Origin: Castellaniella sp.
GTDB lineage: Bacteria > Pseudomonadota > Gammaproteobacteria > Burkholderiales > Burkholderiaceae_B
Length of the DNA: 64,000 nucleotides
Direction: 5' to 3'
Assembly: GCA_019104865.1 (NCBI GenBank)
Contig: JAHRWZ010000062.1
Span: forward strand, 62,001-126,000
In this document: piece by piece, positions 1 through 8,247 of the stretch
Position numbering within the stretch: the stretch's first letter is position 1
Layout: every line of letters begins with the position of its first letter
Notes under the pieces: model-generated
Told to the model about the DNA's origin: nothing
The model's input: only the letters and a program-made list of their open reading frames with translations
Databases searched by the model: none
Made by a program: the position numbers and the translations under genes

Positions 1-334
1 CGACGTGCGACCGGCCTTGTCAGGTTGTGGTGTGTACGTACTGCCTTCGTACCGTGAGGGTACGCCGCGTACCGTGCTCGAAGCCATGGCGGTCGGGCGT
101 CCGGTGATCACCACCGATGCTCCCGGATGTCGCGAGACGGTCGTCGATGGGGAAAATGGCTATCTGGTTCCAGTGGGATCGAGCGAGGATCTGGCTGCCG
201 CCATGCAGCGTTTTCTTCACGATCCGCATCTGATGCAGGTGATGGGCGAACGATCGCGGCAGATCGCAGAAGACAAATACGACGTACATCGGGTGAATGC
301 CGAGATGCTGCGTGGCATGGGGATCGCATCTTGA
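1..334 (+). CDS. glycosyltransferase family 4, C-terminal part (5' end outside window)
   Basis: Only the last 110 or so residues are present, read in frame from base 2. They form the nucleotide-sugar-binding half of a GT-B enzyme: the stretch YREGTPRTVLEAM carries the EX7E pair typical of GT4, followed by GRPVITTDAPGCRE and GENGYLVP. A paralogue at 11442-12563 matches it block by block. The stop overlaps the TTG start of the next gene by 3 bases, so the two are probably translated together. Directly upstream of a PglC-like transferase, the likely role is adding the second sugar to an undecaprenyl-linked bacillosamine-type sugar (PglA-like). That specificity is inferred from position, not from any residue. 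Confidence 0.85.
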   Translation, partial: DVRPALSGCGVYVLPSYREGTPRTVLEAMAVGRPVITTDAPGCRETVVDGENGYLVPVGSSEDLAAAMQRFLHDPHLMQVMGERSRQIAEDKYDVHRVNAEMLRGMGIAS

Positions 335-942
335 AAAGGCTACTGGATATTCTGGGAGCGGGGCTGGGGTTGTTGGCCCTGTCGCCGTTGATTCTGTGCT
401 TGGCCTGGCTGATTCAGCGTCGGCTGGGACGTCCTGTGCTGTTTTGTCAGATCCGGCCGGGGCGGCATGGTCGCCCCTTCCGGATGATCAAGTTCCGTAC
501 AATGCGAGATGCTGCGGGCCTTGATGGGCAGCCGCTGCCGGATGCGGAGCGGATTACGCCTTTTGGCCGCTTGCTGCGATCCACCAGCCTTGATGAGTTA
601 CCCGAGCTTTGGAATGTCCTGAAGGGTGATATGAGTTTGGTTGGCCCGCGCCCCTTGCTGATGGAATATCTGCCGCTTTATTCTCCGGAACAGGCGCGTC
701 GTCACGAGGTGCGGCCTGGCGTCACGGGCTGGGCACAGGTTAATGGACGTAATGCCCTCAGTTGGGAAGACAAATTCCGGCTGGATGTGTGGTACGTGGA
801 CCATCGGTCGCTGTGGCTGGATCTGAAGATTCTGTATCTGACAGTGAGAAAGGTATTGGCCCGCGATGGGATCAGCGCGATCGGAGAGGCAACAATGACT
901 AGATTTACTGGCGCGATTCATGAGGAGAAAGATTATGAGTGA
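331..942 (+). CDS. PglC-like monotopic phosphoglycosyltransferase (bacterial sugar transferase)
   Basis: The 203-residue protein is the small catalytic type of bacterial sugar transferase. It would move a phospho-sugar from a UDP-sugar onto undecaprenyl phosphate at the inner membrane. It opens with [10 protein letters not shown] and a re-entrant hydrophobic helix (residues 8-28). The catalytic Asp-Glu pair is D88-E89 in [17 protein letters not shown], followed by LVGPRP and [14 protein letters not shown] chose TTG at 331 because homologues begin here and the GGGGAT upstream can serve as ribosome binding site; the frame stays open upstream but reads nonsense. Neighbouring PglD-, PglE- and PglF-like genes suggest UDP-N,N'-diacetylbacillosamine or a similar diamino sugar as substrate. 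A second initiating transferase lies at 14139-15452. Confidence 0.9.
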   Translation: MKRLLDILGAGLGLLALSPLILCLAWLIQRRLGRPVLFCQIRPGRHGRPFRMIKFRTMRDAAGLDGQPLPDAERITPFGRLLRSTSLDELPELWNVLKGDMSLVGPRPLLMEYLPLYSPEQARRHEVRPGVTGWAQVNGRNALSWEDKFRLDVWYVDHRSLWLDLKILYLTVRKVLARDGISAIGEATMTRFTGAIHEEKDYE

Positions 943-1591
943 GTCTTTGTATGCCATTTATGGCGCCTCGGGCTTTGGTCGTGAGGTGCTGCCATTAGGT
1001 CGACAGTTTTTGGCGCGGACTGGGGTGGCCCTGGACCGTTTGGTGTTTATCGATGATGCCCCTTCCGCACAGCGGGTGAATGGTCATCGGGTATTAACCT
1101 GGCAGGAGTTTTTGGACGAACCGGCAAGCGCACGGTTCGTATCTCTGGCGATCGCCAGTGGAGCCATCAGGGAGAAGTTGTCGAAACTCTTGAGTAGTCA
1201 TGGAGTGACTCACTGGGAAATTCGCGCAAGTAATGTTGTCGAGTTGGATGATGTGCAGATGCAGGAAGGTGCGATCTTATGTGCCTTTGTCACGCTGACA
1301 TCAAACATCCGTATCGGCCGCCATTTCCATGCCAACATCTATAGTTATGTTGCGCATGATTGTGTGATTGGTGATTTTGTCACTTTTGCGCCTGGTGTAA
1401 TGTGCAATGGCAATGTGGTCGTCGAAGACCATGCCTACATTGGCACGGGCGCGATGCTGCGCCAAGGTAAACCCGGGAGGCCATTGCGGATTGGTCGTGG
1501 CGCGGTAGTGGGCATGGGGGCAGTAGTGACAAAAGATGTTGCAGCTGGCGAAACTGTTGTTGGTAATCCTGCGCGCCCCTTGATCAGATAG
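935..1591 (+). CDS. PglD/NeuD-family sugar O/N-acetyltransferase
   Basis: This 218-residue protein has an N-terminal dinucleotide-fold-like domain (YAIYGASGFGREV, residues 5-17). A C-terminal left-handed beta-helix of hexapeptide repeats follows, running to GNPARPLIR at the end. His141 in VAHDCVIGD sits where the catalytic base of PglD lies. In bacillosamine synthesis PglD acetylates the 4-amino group of a UDP-4-amino-sugar using acetyl-CoA, fitting the aminotransferase and dehydratase downstream. The ATG at 935 follows AGGAGA at good spacing and overlaps the preceding stop by 8 bases. The sugar identity is inferred from context. Sialic-acid NeuD is the main alternative, but no neuB or neuC gene is in the window. 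Confidence 0.85.
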   Translation: MSESLYAIYGASGFGREVLPLGRQFLARTGVALDRLVFIDDAPSAQRVNGHRVLTWQEFLDEPASARFVSLAIASGAIREKLSKLLSSHGVTHWEIRASNVVELDDVQMQEGAILCAFVTLTSNIRIGRHFHANIYSYVAHDCVIGDFVTFAPGVMCNGNVVVEDHAYIGTGAMLRQGKPGRPLRIGRGAVVGMGAVVTKDVAAGETVVGNPARPLIR

Positions 1592-1682
1592 TGTGTTGGA
1601 GCATAGGGCCTATTCGGCCTCTCGTTCTAATGTCGCAGGCCTACAACAACAATATTCTGCTTCTGTACTGTTGGGTGTCGCT

Positions 1683-1740
1683 GTGTTGAATACCCACCTT
1701 TCTCCCTGGCCTTCATTCTCCGCAGAAGACATCGTCCGCA
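1683..1740 (+). pseudogene. relic of the 5' end of the PglE-like aminotransferase
   Basis: From GTG 1683 the frame reads VLNTHLSPWPSFSAEDI, closely matching VLNTHFPSWPSFTTEE at the start of the aminotransferase gene at 3840. By eye about 36 of the first 47 bases agree. After about 18 codons similarity fades and the frame stops at 1773-1775. It sits exactly where an intact aminotransferase would follow the pglD-like gene. The best reading is a leftover of an ancestral gene or a partial duplication from insertion of the acyltransferase region. The rest of 1592-1898 holds no convincing gene; a short open stretch ends in PADRAKVVTIDRNAQ at a TAA near 1856, but I cannot assign it. Confidence 0.65.
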
Positions 1741-1898
1741 TCCCACCGGTGCGGTCAGTATTACACCGGCGCTAACACCTTCACCTACAATCAAACCCGC
1801 ACTCGATCCCGCTGACCGCGCCAAGGTTGTCACGATCGACCGAAATGCCCAGTAAAAATTAATTTTTCAGAGATGCCTGGTAAGTGAAGAAAAATAGC

Positions 1899-3775
1899 AT
1901 GCCAATAAATTTCAAATACCGTCCTGAAATTGACGGTTTGCGCGCTATTGCAGTGTTGCCAGTCATTCTATTCCATGCGGGAATTCCTGGGTTTTCTGGG
2001 GGGTTTGTCGGCGTGGATGTTTTCTTTGTGATTAGTGGGTATCTGATCACCGGGATATTGTTGAGAGAGTTGGCTGCCGGGGATTTCTCGGTCGTGGCGT
2101 TTTATGAGCGACGTATTCGTCGTATCTTGCCTGCTTTGTTTCTTGTGTTGTGGGCCTGTGTTCCCCTCGGCTGGTTTCTGATGGACCCCTATGCGTTCCA
2201 GCGCTTAGGGCAGGGGCTTCTCGCGGTAACTATGTTCGTATCAAATATTTTATTTTGGCGAACGACGGATTACTTTACTGCAACCTTGGAAAACCCATTG
2301 CTCCATACTTGGAGCCTGGGGGTTGAAGAGCAGTACTATGTCTTTTTTCCGCTTTTTCTCTGGCTTGTATGGAAATATGGGAGAGGCCAGTTATGGCTAG
2401 CCCTGACTCTTGTTTTCTTGGCATCTTTGGGGATTAGTCAGTGGGCAGTCCAGACAGGGCGTTTAGTGGCTGCATTTTATCTTATCCCATCTCGCGCATT
2501 TGAATTGCTGCTGGGAAGCGGTGTGGCGCTAGCAGCTTTCTACAAAAAGATACCGATGTGCGGCGATGGGTCGGTGAATGCATGACTCTGATTGGTCTCG
2601 CCGCGATTTTGTGGGCAATTTTGACATTTGATCGGAACACCCCGTTCCCTAGGGTCCGCGCTTTGGTTCCATCTGTGGGGACGGCCTTCGTTCTTGCGTT
2701 TGCGCAGGTGGATGGTCTACTAAGGCGGCTTTTAACATGGCGAGTACTGGTCACTATTGGTTTAATTTCCTATAGCGCCTATCTATGGCATCAACCTGTA
2801 TTCGCTTTTGTGCATATCGCGGGATATCATCCGGATCTTTCTGTAAACCTGATTCTGGTTCTGTTGTGTCTGGTTCTCGCTTGGTTGAGCTGGCGGTATG
2901 TGGAGCTCCCATTTCGGAATCGAGCATATCTGCCGCGTCGTGCTGTATTTGGTTGGGCTGCGGTCGCCTCAATAGTGACTCTTGCCGGTGGTGCGTGGTT
3001 GACTGTCACTCATGGTGTTTCCAGCCGATTCACTGCGCAGGAAATGAAATGGTGGCGCTACGCCGATATTGGTTTGATGTCCCGCTATGTGACTGATCGT
3101 TTTAATAACGATCAAGGTGTTTTTTCGAATGGGACGTATAGTAGAATTCTGGTCATTGGAGACAGCTTTGCTCAGGATTTTGTCAACATGGTTGCGGAAT
3201 CTGGGAGTTGGCCGGCGGCGCAGATCAGAACAGTTTATATCCCCGTTATCTGCCAGATGTCGGCAGTAAAGCAGGATGTCAGTAAGTTCATTGCTCAGAG
3301 CGATCAACCTGGTTGCGCCCGGTCTCCAAATATAGTTTCCTCCATGCCGCTGATTCAGAAAGCTGACGTTATTGTGCTGGCTGCTCATTGGGCGAAATGG
3401 TCAGCGGAGTTGCTGCCTGAGACAATCAGGAACATGCGTTTGCGTTCCGATCAGCGACTGTTTGTGGTTGGGTCTAAGAATTTCAGCCCTGTTAACGTAC
3501 GACAGTTTTTATCTTTAGGGCCGTCTGGGCGGGAGGGAGTTTCCCACCGTGTGGCACCTTCCGTTTCAGAGGTGAATAGTATTTTGCGGAATGAGTTGCC
3601 CGCCAATGTTTTCGTGGACCAGGTTCGCATCGTCTGCGGGCTGAATGAAGAGTGCCCATTGGTGACTGGGCAGGATGGGCTTATTTCATATGATGGGGAC
3701 CATCTGACTCAGGAGGGCGCCGCCTACATTGGAAAGAAGATATTTTCCGAATCATCATTAGCTCAAGCGCAGTGA
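1899..3775 (+). pseudogene. OafA-type membrane O-acyltransferase with SGNH domain, split by a -1 frameshift
   Basis: Two overlapping frames together make one protein of about 625 residues. The first (1899-2585) begins YRPEIDGLRAIAVLPVILFH, followed by FVGVDVFFVISGYLI, FYERRIRRILPAL and LLHTWSLGVEEQYYVF, the usual acyltransferase-3 hallmarks, within several membrane helices. The second (about 2549-3775) finishes the helices and adds a periplasmic SGNH domain with GDS (VIGDSFAQD) and a DxxH motif (DGDHLTQEG). The break lies in AAAAAG at 2544-2549; one extra A would join the frames as FYKKDTDVRRW. Start could be ATG 1899 (chosen) or GTG 1884. Base composition is much lower in GC than the neighbours. 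If restored, it would O-acetylate glycan subunits at the inner membrane. Sequencing error, true decay or programmed slippage all remain possible. Confidence 0.8.
2543..2549 (+). other. possible -1 slippery site C AAA AAG at the acyltransferase frame change
   Basis: In the upstream frame the codons are TAC AAA AAG. A slip of one base back on AAA AAG lands on GAT at 2549, which opens the downstream frame and restores the continuous acyltransferase. C AAA AAG resembles the A AAA AAG heptamer used in dnaX and some insertion sequences. No obvious downstream pseudoknot or upstream Shine-Dalgarno stimulator was recognised, so simple loss of one A from a six-A run is equally likely. Confidence 0.4.
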
Positions 3776-3839
3776 ATGTCGCCGATGCAGGAACTACAAT
3801 CCAGCTATTGCAAGAAACCTACCTTCGTGGATCCCTGAC

Positions 3840-5015
3840 GTGCTGAATACCCACTTTCCTTCCTGGCCCTCGTTTACGACCGAAGAAGCCGACGCCGCCC
3901 GTGACGTCATCCTGTCCAATCGTGTGAACTACTGGACCGGCCAGGAATGCCGCGAGTTCGAGCGTGAATTCGCCGCCTGGACGGGAACCCGCCATGCCAT
4001 CGCGCTGGCCAACGGCACGGTGGCGCTGGATCTGGCGCTGCAGGGCCTGGGTATCGGGGCGGGGGACGAGGTCATCGTCACACCCCGCACTTTTCTTGCA
4101 TCCGCATCGTGCATCGTCAATGCGGGCGCAGTGCCGGTGTTCGCCGACGTCGATCCGGATTCCCAGAACATCACGGCCGCGACGATCCGAGCCGTGCTGA
4201 CGCCGCGCACACGGGCAGTGATCTGCGTGCACCTGGCCGGCTGGCCTTGCGACATGGATCCCATCATGGACCTGGCGCGCGAACGGAACCTGTTCGTGAT
4301 CGAGGACTGCGCCCAGGCGCATGGAGCGCGCTATAAGGGCCGCCCCGTGGGCTCCATCGGCCACGTCGGCGCCTGGTCGTTCTGCCAGGACAAGATCATG
4401 ACGACCGGGGGCGAAGGCGGTATGGTCACCACGGACGACGCGGCGCTGTGGAAGCGCATGTGGGCGTACAAGGATCACGGAAAATCCTGGGACGCGGTGT
4501 ACGAACGCCAACACCCGGCCGGTTACCGCTGGCTGCACGAATCCTTCGGCACCAACTGGCGCATGATCGAGGTCCAGGCCGCGATCGGACGCATTCAGTT
4601 GCGGCGCATGGCGGATTGGCAGGCGGCGCGCCTGCGCCATGCGCGGCGGATCTGGGACTGCGCCCGGACATTGCCGGGGCTCCGCGTGCCGGACGTTCCG
4701 GAATCGATCGATCATGCGGCCTACAAGTGCTATGTGTTTCTGCGGCCCGATGCGCTGGCGCCGGGCTGGACGCGGGAACGCATCATGCAGGCGATCCTGG
4801 ATCGCGAGGTGCCGGTGTATTCGGGTTCGTGTTCCGAGATCTATCTGGAAAAGGCCTTCGATGGCACGGATTTCCGGCCGGCCGGGCGCTTGCCGGCGGC
4901 GCACGAACTGGGCAACACCAGCCTGATGTTCCTGGTGCACCCGACGCTGCGGGACGAACACATCGACCGGACGTGCAATGCTTTGGGCGCCGTGATGGCC
5001 CAGGCGACGGCGTGA
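3840..5015 (+). CDS. DegT/DnrJ/EryC1/StrS aminotransferase, PglE-like
   Basis: A 391-residue PLP-dependent sugar aminotransferase. It has the DegT-family opening (WPSFTTEE), VNYWTG at residues 29-34, and the PLP-binding Asp156 in EDCAQAHGA. The Schiff-base lysine is K185 in SFCQDKIMTTGGEGG. PglE-type enzymes transfer an amino group from glutamate to C4 of a UDP-4-keto-6-deoxy-hexose, the step between the PglF-like dehydratase (next gene) and the PglD-like acetyltransferase. Start is GTG 3840, supported by the family start and by the same GTG in the relic at 1683. High GC resumes here after the AT-richer acyltransferase. Only 10 bases separate it from the next gene, so co-transcription is likely. 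Confidence 0.88.
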   Translation: MLNTHFPSWPSFTTEEADAARDVILSNRVNYWTGQECREFEREFAAWTGTRHAIALANGTVALDLALQGLGIGAGDEVIVTPRTFLASASCIVNAGAVPVFADVDPDSQNITAATIRAVLTPRTRAVICVHLAGWPCDMDPIMDLARERNLFVIEDCAQAHGARYKGRPVGSIGHVGAWSFCQDKIMTTGGEGGMVTTDDAALWKRMWAYKDHGKSWDAVYERQHPAGYRWLHESFGTNWRMIEVQAAIGRIQLRRMADWQAARLRHARRIWDCARTLPGLRVPDVPESIDHAAYKCYVFLRPDALAPGWTRERIMQAILDREVPVYSGSCSEIYLEKAFDGTDFRPAGRLPAAHELGNTSLMFLVHPTLRDEHIDRTCNALGAVMAQATA

Positions 5016-5025
5016 GGCCTGTCGC

Positions 5026-6846
5026 ATGTTGAATGTCCGCTTGTTCCTGGTGTTCGCCTTTGATCTGACGGCGGTGGTGGCCGCCTGGCTGGGCGCATTT
5101 CTGCTGCGCTTCAATCTGGATTGGCCCAGCGCCTTCCGGGATGAGATGATCTTTGGCGCCCTGATTCTGATGGTCGTGCAACTGGCGGCTTGCCGCTGGG
5201 CCGGACTGTACCGGGGAATGTGGAGTTTCGCCAGCCTGCCAGACCTGCGGCGCCTGATTCGCGCGGTGCTGGTGTCGGTCGTGGCCGTCTTCGTGTTGGT
5301 GGTGTATGCCCGGGGCTGGCTGCTGATTCCGCGCTCGATCGCCGTGCTGTACCCCATCCTGCTGTTGCTGTGCATGGGCGGTGGCCGCATCGCATGGCGC
5401 CTGTGGAAGGAATCCCGCCTGGTGCCGGTGTCGGATGCCGAACGCAAGCCGGTGGTGGTCGTCGGGGCCGGGACGGCTAGCGCCATGCTGCTGCGGGAAT
5501 TGGCGCGCAGCCCTGCCTGGCGGGTGGTGGCGCTGGTGGATGATGATCGCCACAAGCAGGGCCGGGATCTAAACGGCTGCCGGGTGGAAGGCCCGACGAG
5601 GGATCTGCCTGCGGTGTTGCGGCGGCATGCGGCGCGCCATGTGATTTTGGCGATGCCATCGGCCCCGGCTGAGACGTTGCAGGCGGTGGCCCGTCTGGCG
5701 ACCGACGCGGGGGCCTCGCTGTTCACCATTCCCGGCCTGGCAGAACTAATGAGCGGCCGCGTAGCCATCAATGTGATGCGCCCAGTGAAAATCGAGGACC
5801 TGCTAGGCCGGGAATCCGTGCACATCGACAACGAGAACGTCCAGGCCATGCTGACCGGCAAGCGCATCCTGGTGACAGGGGCGGGGGGATCGATTGGCAG
5901 CGAGCTGTGCCGTCAGCTGTCGCGGTTTCAGCCGGCTTGCATCGTCCTGCTGGAAGCCAGCGAATTTGCCCTGTACATGATCGAGCAATGGTTCGGCGAG
6001 CATCGCCCCGAGGTCCCTGTCGTGCGGTTGGCGGGTGACGTCAAGGACGAAGCCCGCATGGCCCAGATATTTTCGGATCACCGGCCACAGGTCGTCTTCC
6101 ATGCGGCGGCCTACAAGCACGTCCCCCTGATGGAGGTCGGAAATGCCTGGCAGGCCGTGCGTAACAACGTGGCCGGCACGCTGGTCGTGGCGCGTGCCGC
6201 CCGCGACGCGAGAGCGGAACGCTTCGTGCTGATTTCCACCGACAAGGCCGTCAACCCGACCAATGTGATGGGCGCGACCAAGCGGGTCGCGGAAATGATC
6301 TGCGAGGTCATGCAGAATGGCCCGGGCACGACGCGTTTTCACATTGTGCGCTTCGGCAACGTGCTGGGCAGCACCGGCAGCGTGATCCCGAAGTTCCAGT
6401 CCCAGATTGCGCATGGCGGCCCGGTGACCGTCACGCACCCTGAGATCAACCGCTATTTCATGTCCATCCCCGAAGCCGCCCAACTGGTGCTGCAGGCCGC
6501 CGCCATGGGTCGGGGTGGCGAGATCTTCGTCCTGGACATGGGCGAACCCGTGAAGATTGTGGATCTGGCGCGCAACATGATCCGCCTGTCGGGCTTCACG
6601 GAGGACGAAATCCGCATCGAATTCACTGGCCTGCGTCCTGGCGAGAAATTGTACGAGGAACTGCTGGCTGACGCGGAGGAAACGCTGCCGACTCCGCACG
6701 AGAAGCTGCGCATTGCCCGATCGCGTGCCGTGCCAGAGGCGTTTTACGAAGAGGTGCAGGCCTGGCTGGCTATGGAGCCGCAAGAGGATGCCTGTGTGCG
6801 GGCCAGGTTGAAGCAGTGGGTGCCGGAGTATGCGCCGAGACAATGA
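5026..6846 (+). CDS. membrane-bound UDP-sugar 4,6-dehydratase, PglF/WbpM-like
   Basis: This 606-residue protein has four N-terminal membrane helices (about residues 3-115) and a degenerate nucleotide-binding domain (VVVVGAGTASAMLLREL). The C-terminal extended SDR domain has GxxGxxG at 285-291 (GAGGSIG). The active-site segment STDKAVNPTNVMGATKR at 404-420 has Met415 in place of the usual tyrosine, spaced three from Lys419. That Met substitution is characteristic of the large membrane dehydratases (WbpM/PglF), so it is not a defect. The enzyme converts UDP-GlcNAc to the 4-keto-6-deoxy sugar, the first step of bacillosamine-type synthesis. GAGG lies 9 bases ahead of ATG 5026. The last gene of the diamino-sugar set. 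Confidence 0.92.
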   Translation: MLNVRLFLVFAFDLTAVVAAWLGAFLLRFNLDWPSAFRDEMIFGALILMVVQLAACRWAGLYRGMWSFASLPDLRRLIRAVLVSVVAVFVLVVYARGWLLIPRSIAVLYPILLLLCMGGGRIAWRLWKESRLVPVSDAERKPVVVVGAGTASAMLLRELARSPAWRVVALVDDDRHKQGRDLNGCRVEGPTRDLPAVLRRHAARHVILAMPSAPAETLQAVARLATDAGASLFTIPGLAELMSGRVAINVMRPVKIEDLLGRESVHIDNENVQAMLTGKRILVTGAGGSIGSELCRQLSRFQPACIVLLEASEFALYMIEQWFGEHRPEVPVVRLAGDVKDEARMAQIFSDHRPQVVFHAAAYKHVPLMEVGNAWQAVRNNVAGTLVVARAARDARAERFVLISTDKAVNPTNVMGATKRVAEMICEVMQNGPGTTRFHIVRFGNVLGSTGSVIPKFQSQIAHGGPVTVTHPEINRYFMSIPEAAQLVLQAAAMGRGGEIFVLDMGEPVKIVDLARNMIRLSGFTEDEIRIEFTGLRPGEKLYEELLADAEETLPTPHEKLRIARSRAVPEAFYEEVQAWLAMEPQEDACVRARLKQWVPEYAPRQ

Positions 6847-6945
6847 TATTGTGCCTGCATACGTTAAGTCACTAAATACGAACAGTCGCATGGGTTTTGC
6901 CGTTGGGCTGATGTCGGAAGATCTCGCGGCGGCCGGAGAGGATGT

Positions 6946-8247
6946 TTGGAACGAGTGGTGTTAAAGGGCAGGTTTCATACGGTGTTGTTGACGGCGTCCA
7001 TGATTCTGATGGTATCCGGCAGCCTCCGCGATCTTGTGACCTCGCTAGGATATTGGGGCGCATGGGGGATATGGTCTGTGGTGACTTTGCTTGCTACGCG
7101 GACCGCCCCGGCCCCTGTTACCCCAGCACGCCCGCCGAGATGGGTGATGGCTTCCTACGCTGTGTTGGGATTGGGGATGTTGCTTTCAGCCGCCGTCAAC
7201 AGAGATTGGGTTTCTGCCTATCAAGCGGTCAAGATCGGGGTGATCGCAGGTATGTTCGTGGCGATGTGGCGCTTGGTTTTGCGGCTGGATTGGGGTCACC
7301 TGATTATGGCTATGATCTGGGCGATCATAGTCGCGTTCCTAGGCTATGCCGCGTCCAAGGTCTGGAATCCCGGTGGACCGGTTCTGCTCGGCGGAACTCG
7401 GGAAGGCAGTTTCCTGGCGGCTTACGGGGTGCTGTGGAAGGCCGGCGCATTCTTCCTGCCGGCCTTCCTGGCTGATGCAATAAAAACGCCCCACGCCTGG
7501 ATCAGGAACAGCCTGATGATTGCCTCCTGCGTGTTTCTTGTTTTGATCGACGGCAGCCGAACGGGGCTGCTGCTGCTGGGGATGACTATCGTCTGCTTTT
7601 GTGCCTTCCTGGCCTGGCGTGGCGGTTGGCGCGTCTTGTGGCTTTTGGCGCGGTGGTTGGGGGCGGCGGTAGTCTTGCTGATTGCCTTGCAGTTGCTCAA
7701 CACAGGGGTAAACATGGGGCTGGAGCGGTTACACGCCGGGAAAGCGGCGCCAGGAGTGTCGGCTGTGGCTGCAACGGCGGCATCGGCGTTTGAGCCAGGC
7801 CGTGTCCTGGCAGATGCCCTGGATCGGATCTTTGAGACTAGGATCGGAGCGGGGGATCCGGCGCGCGTCAAGCTGCTTCAGGTAAGCTTGGGCCAGATCA
7901 TTCCATGTCAACCCTTTGGCTGTGGATTTAAAAGGACAGGGGCGGATATTCTGGGGACTGGGGAATTGATGCCTGTCCATAATGCCTACTTGGCGGCTTT
8001 GGGCGATTTTGGAATCTTGGGTCTGGCCGGGATGCTTGGGTTTCTGATCGCCGCGGTTCTACCGATTTGGCGGATTCTGCGGCAAGGCGAATTCCCTGAT
8101 CAGGGTCTGTTTATCATGGCTACGGCAGGATCGGCGCTGGCCTATGGCATGTCACTGATGCTCAATACCTTCACGACCGAGATGTCGGAATGGGGCTACC
8201 TGATCCTGATGCTCGCGTTTGCGTGGGCACCGGCAAAGAACTCCTGA
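6946..8247 (+). CDS. Wzy / O-antigen ligase-like polytopic membrane protein (copy 1)
   Basis: A 433-residue protein with about ten hydrophobic segments and a long polar loop (about residues 260-345) holding GAGDPARVKLLQ and PVHNAYLAALGDFGILG. The HNAYL segment resembles the conserved region of Wzy_C/WaaL-type O-antigen polymerase-ligases. It is clearly paralogous to 12763-14082: both share SLRDVVT/SLRDLVT, GYWGAWG/GYWGLWG, LSAAVN, REGSFLA, IDGSRTG/IDGTRTG and MSEWGYLILMLAFAW. Start is TTG 6946 after GGAGAGGA. It would polymerise or ligate lipid-linked repeat units in the periplasm. Polymerase and ligase cannot be told apart here. It overlaps the flippase gene by one base. Confidence 0.75.
   Translation: MERVVLKGRFHTVLLTASMILMVSGSLRDLVTSLGYWGAWGIWSVVTLLATRTAPAPVTPARPPRWVMASYAVLGLGMLLSAAVNRDWVSAYQAVKIGVIAGMFVAMWRLVLRLDWGHLIMAMIWAIIVAFLGYAASKVWNPGGPVLLGGTREGSFLAAYGVLWKAGAFFLPAFLADAIKTPHAWIRNSLMIASCVFLVLIDGSRTGLLLLGMTIVCFCAFLAWRGGWRVLWLLARWLGAAVVLLIALQLLNTGVNMGLERLHAGKAAPGVSAVAATAASAFEPGRVLADALDRIFETRIGAGDPARVKLLQVSLGQIIPCQPFGCGFKRTGADILGTGELMPVHNAYLAALGDFGILGLAGMLGFLIAAVLPIWRILRQGEFPDQGLFIMATAGSALAYGMSLMLNTFTTEMSEWGYLILMLAFAWAPAKNS

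Noticed and set aside
1593..1775. 60-codon open frame after the pglD-like gene as an independent gene
   Set aside because: Its middle is the relic of the aminotransferase start; the rest is not recognisable and lacks a ribosome binding site.
3819..5867. Long open frame (about 680 codons) on the minus strand
   Set aside because: It is antisense to the aminotransferase and dehydratase genes, both with clear family motifs. Arg/Pro/His-rich translation is typical of GC-rich shadow frames.
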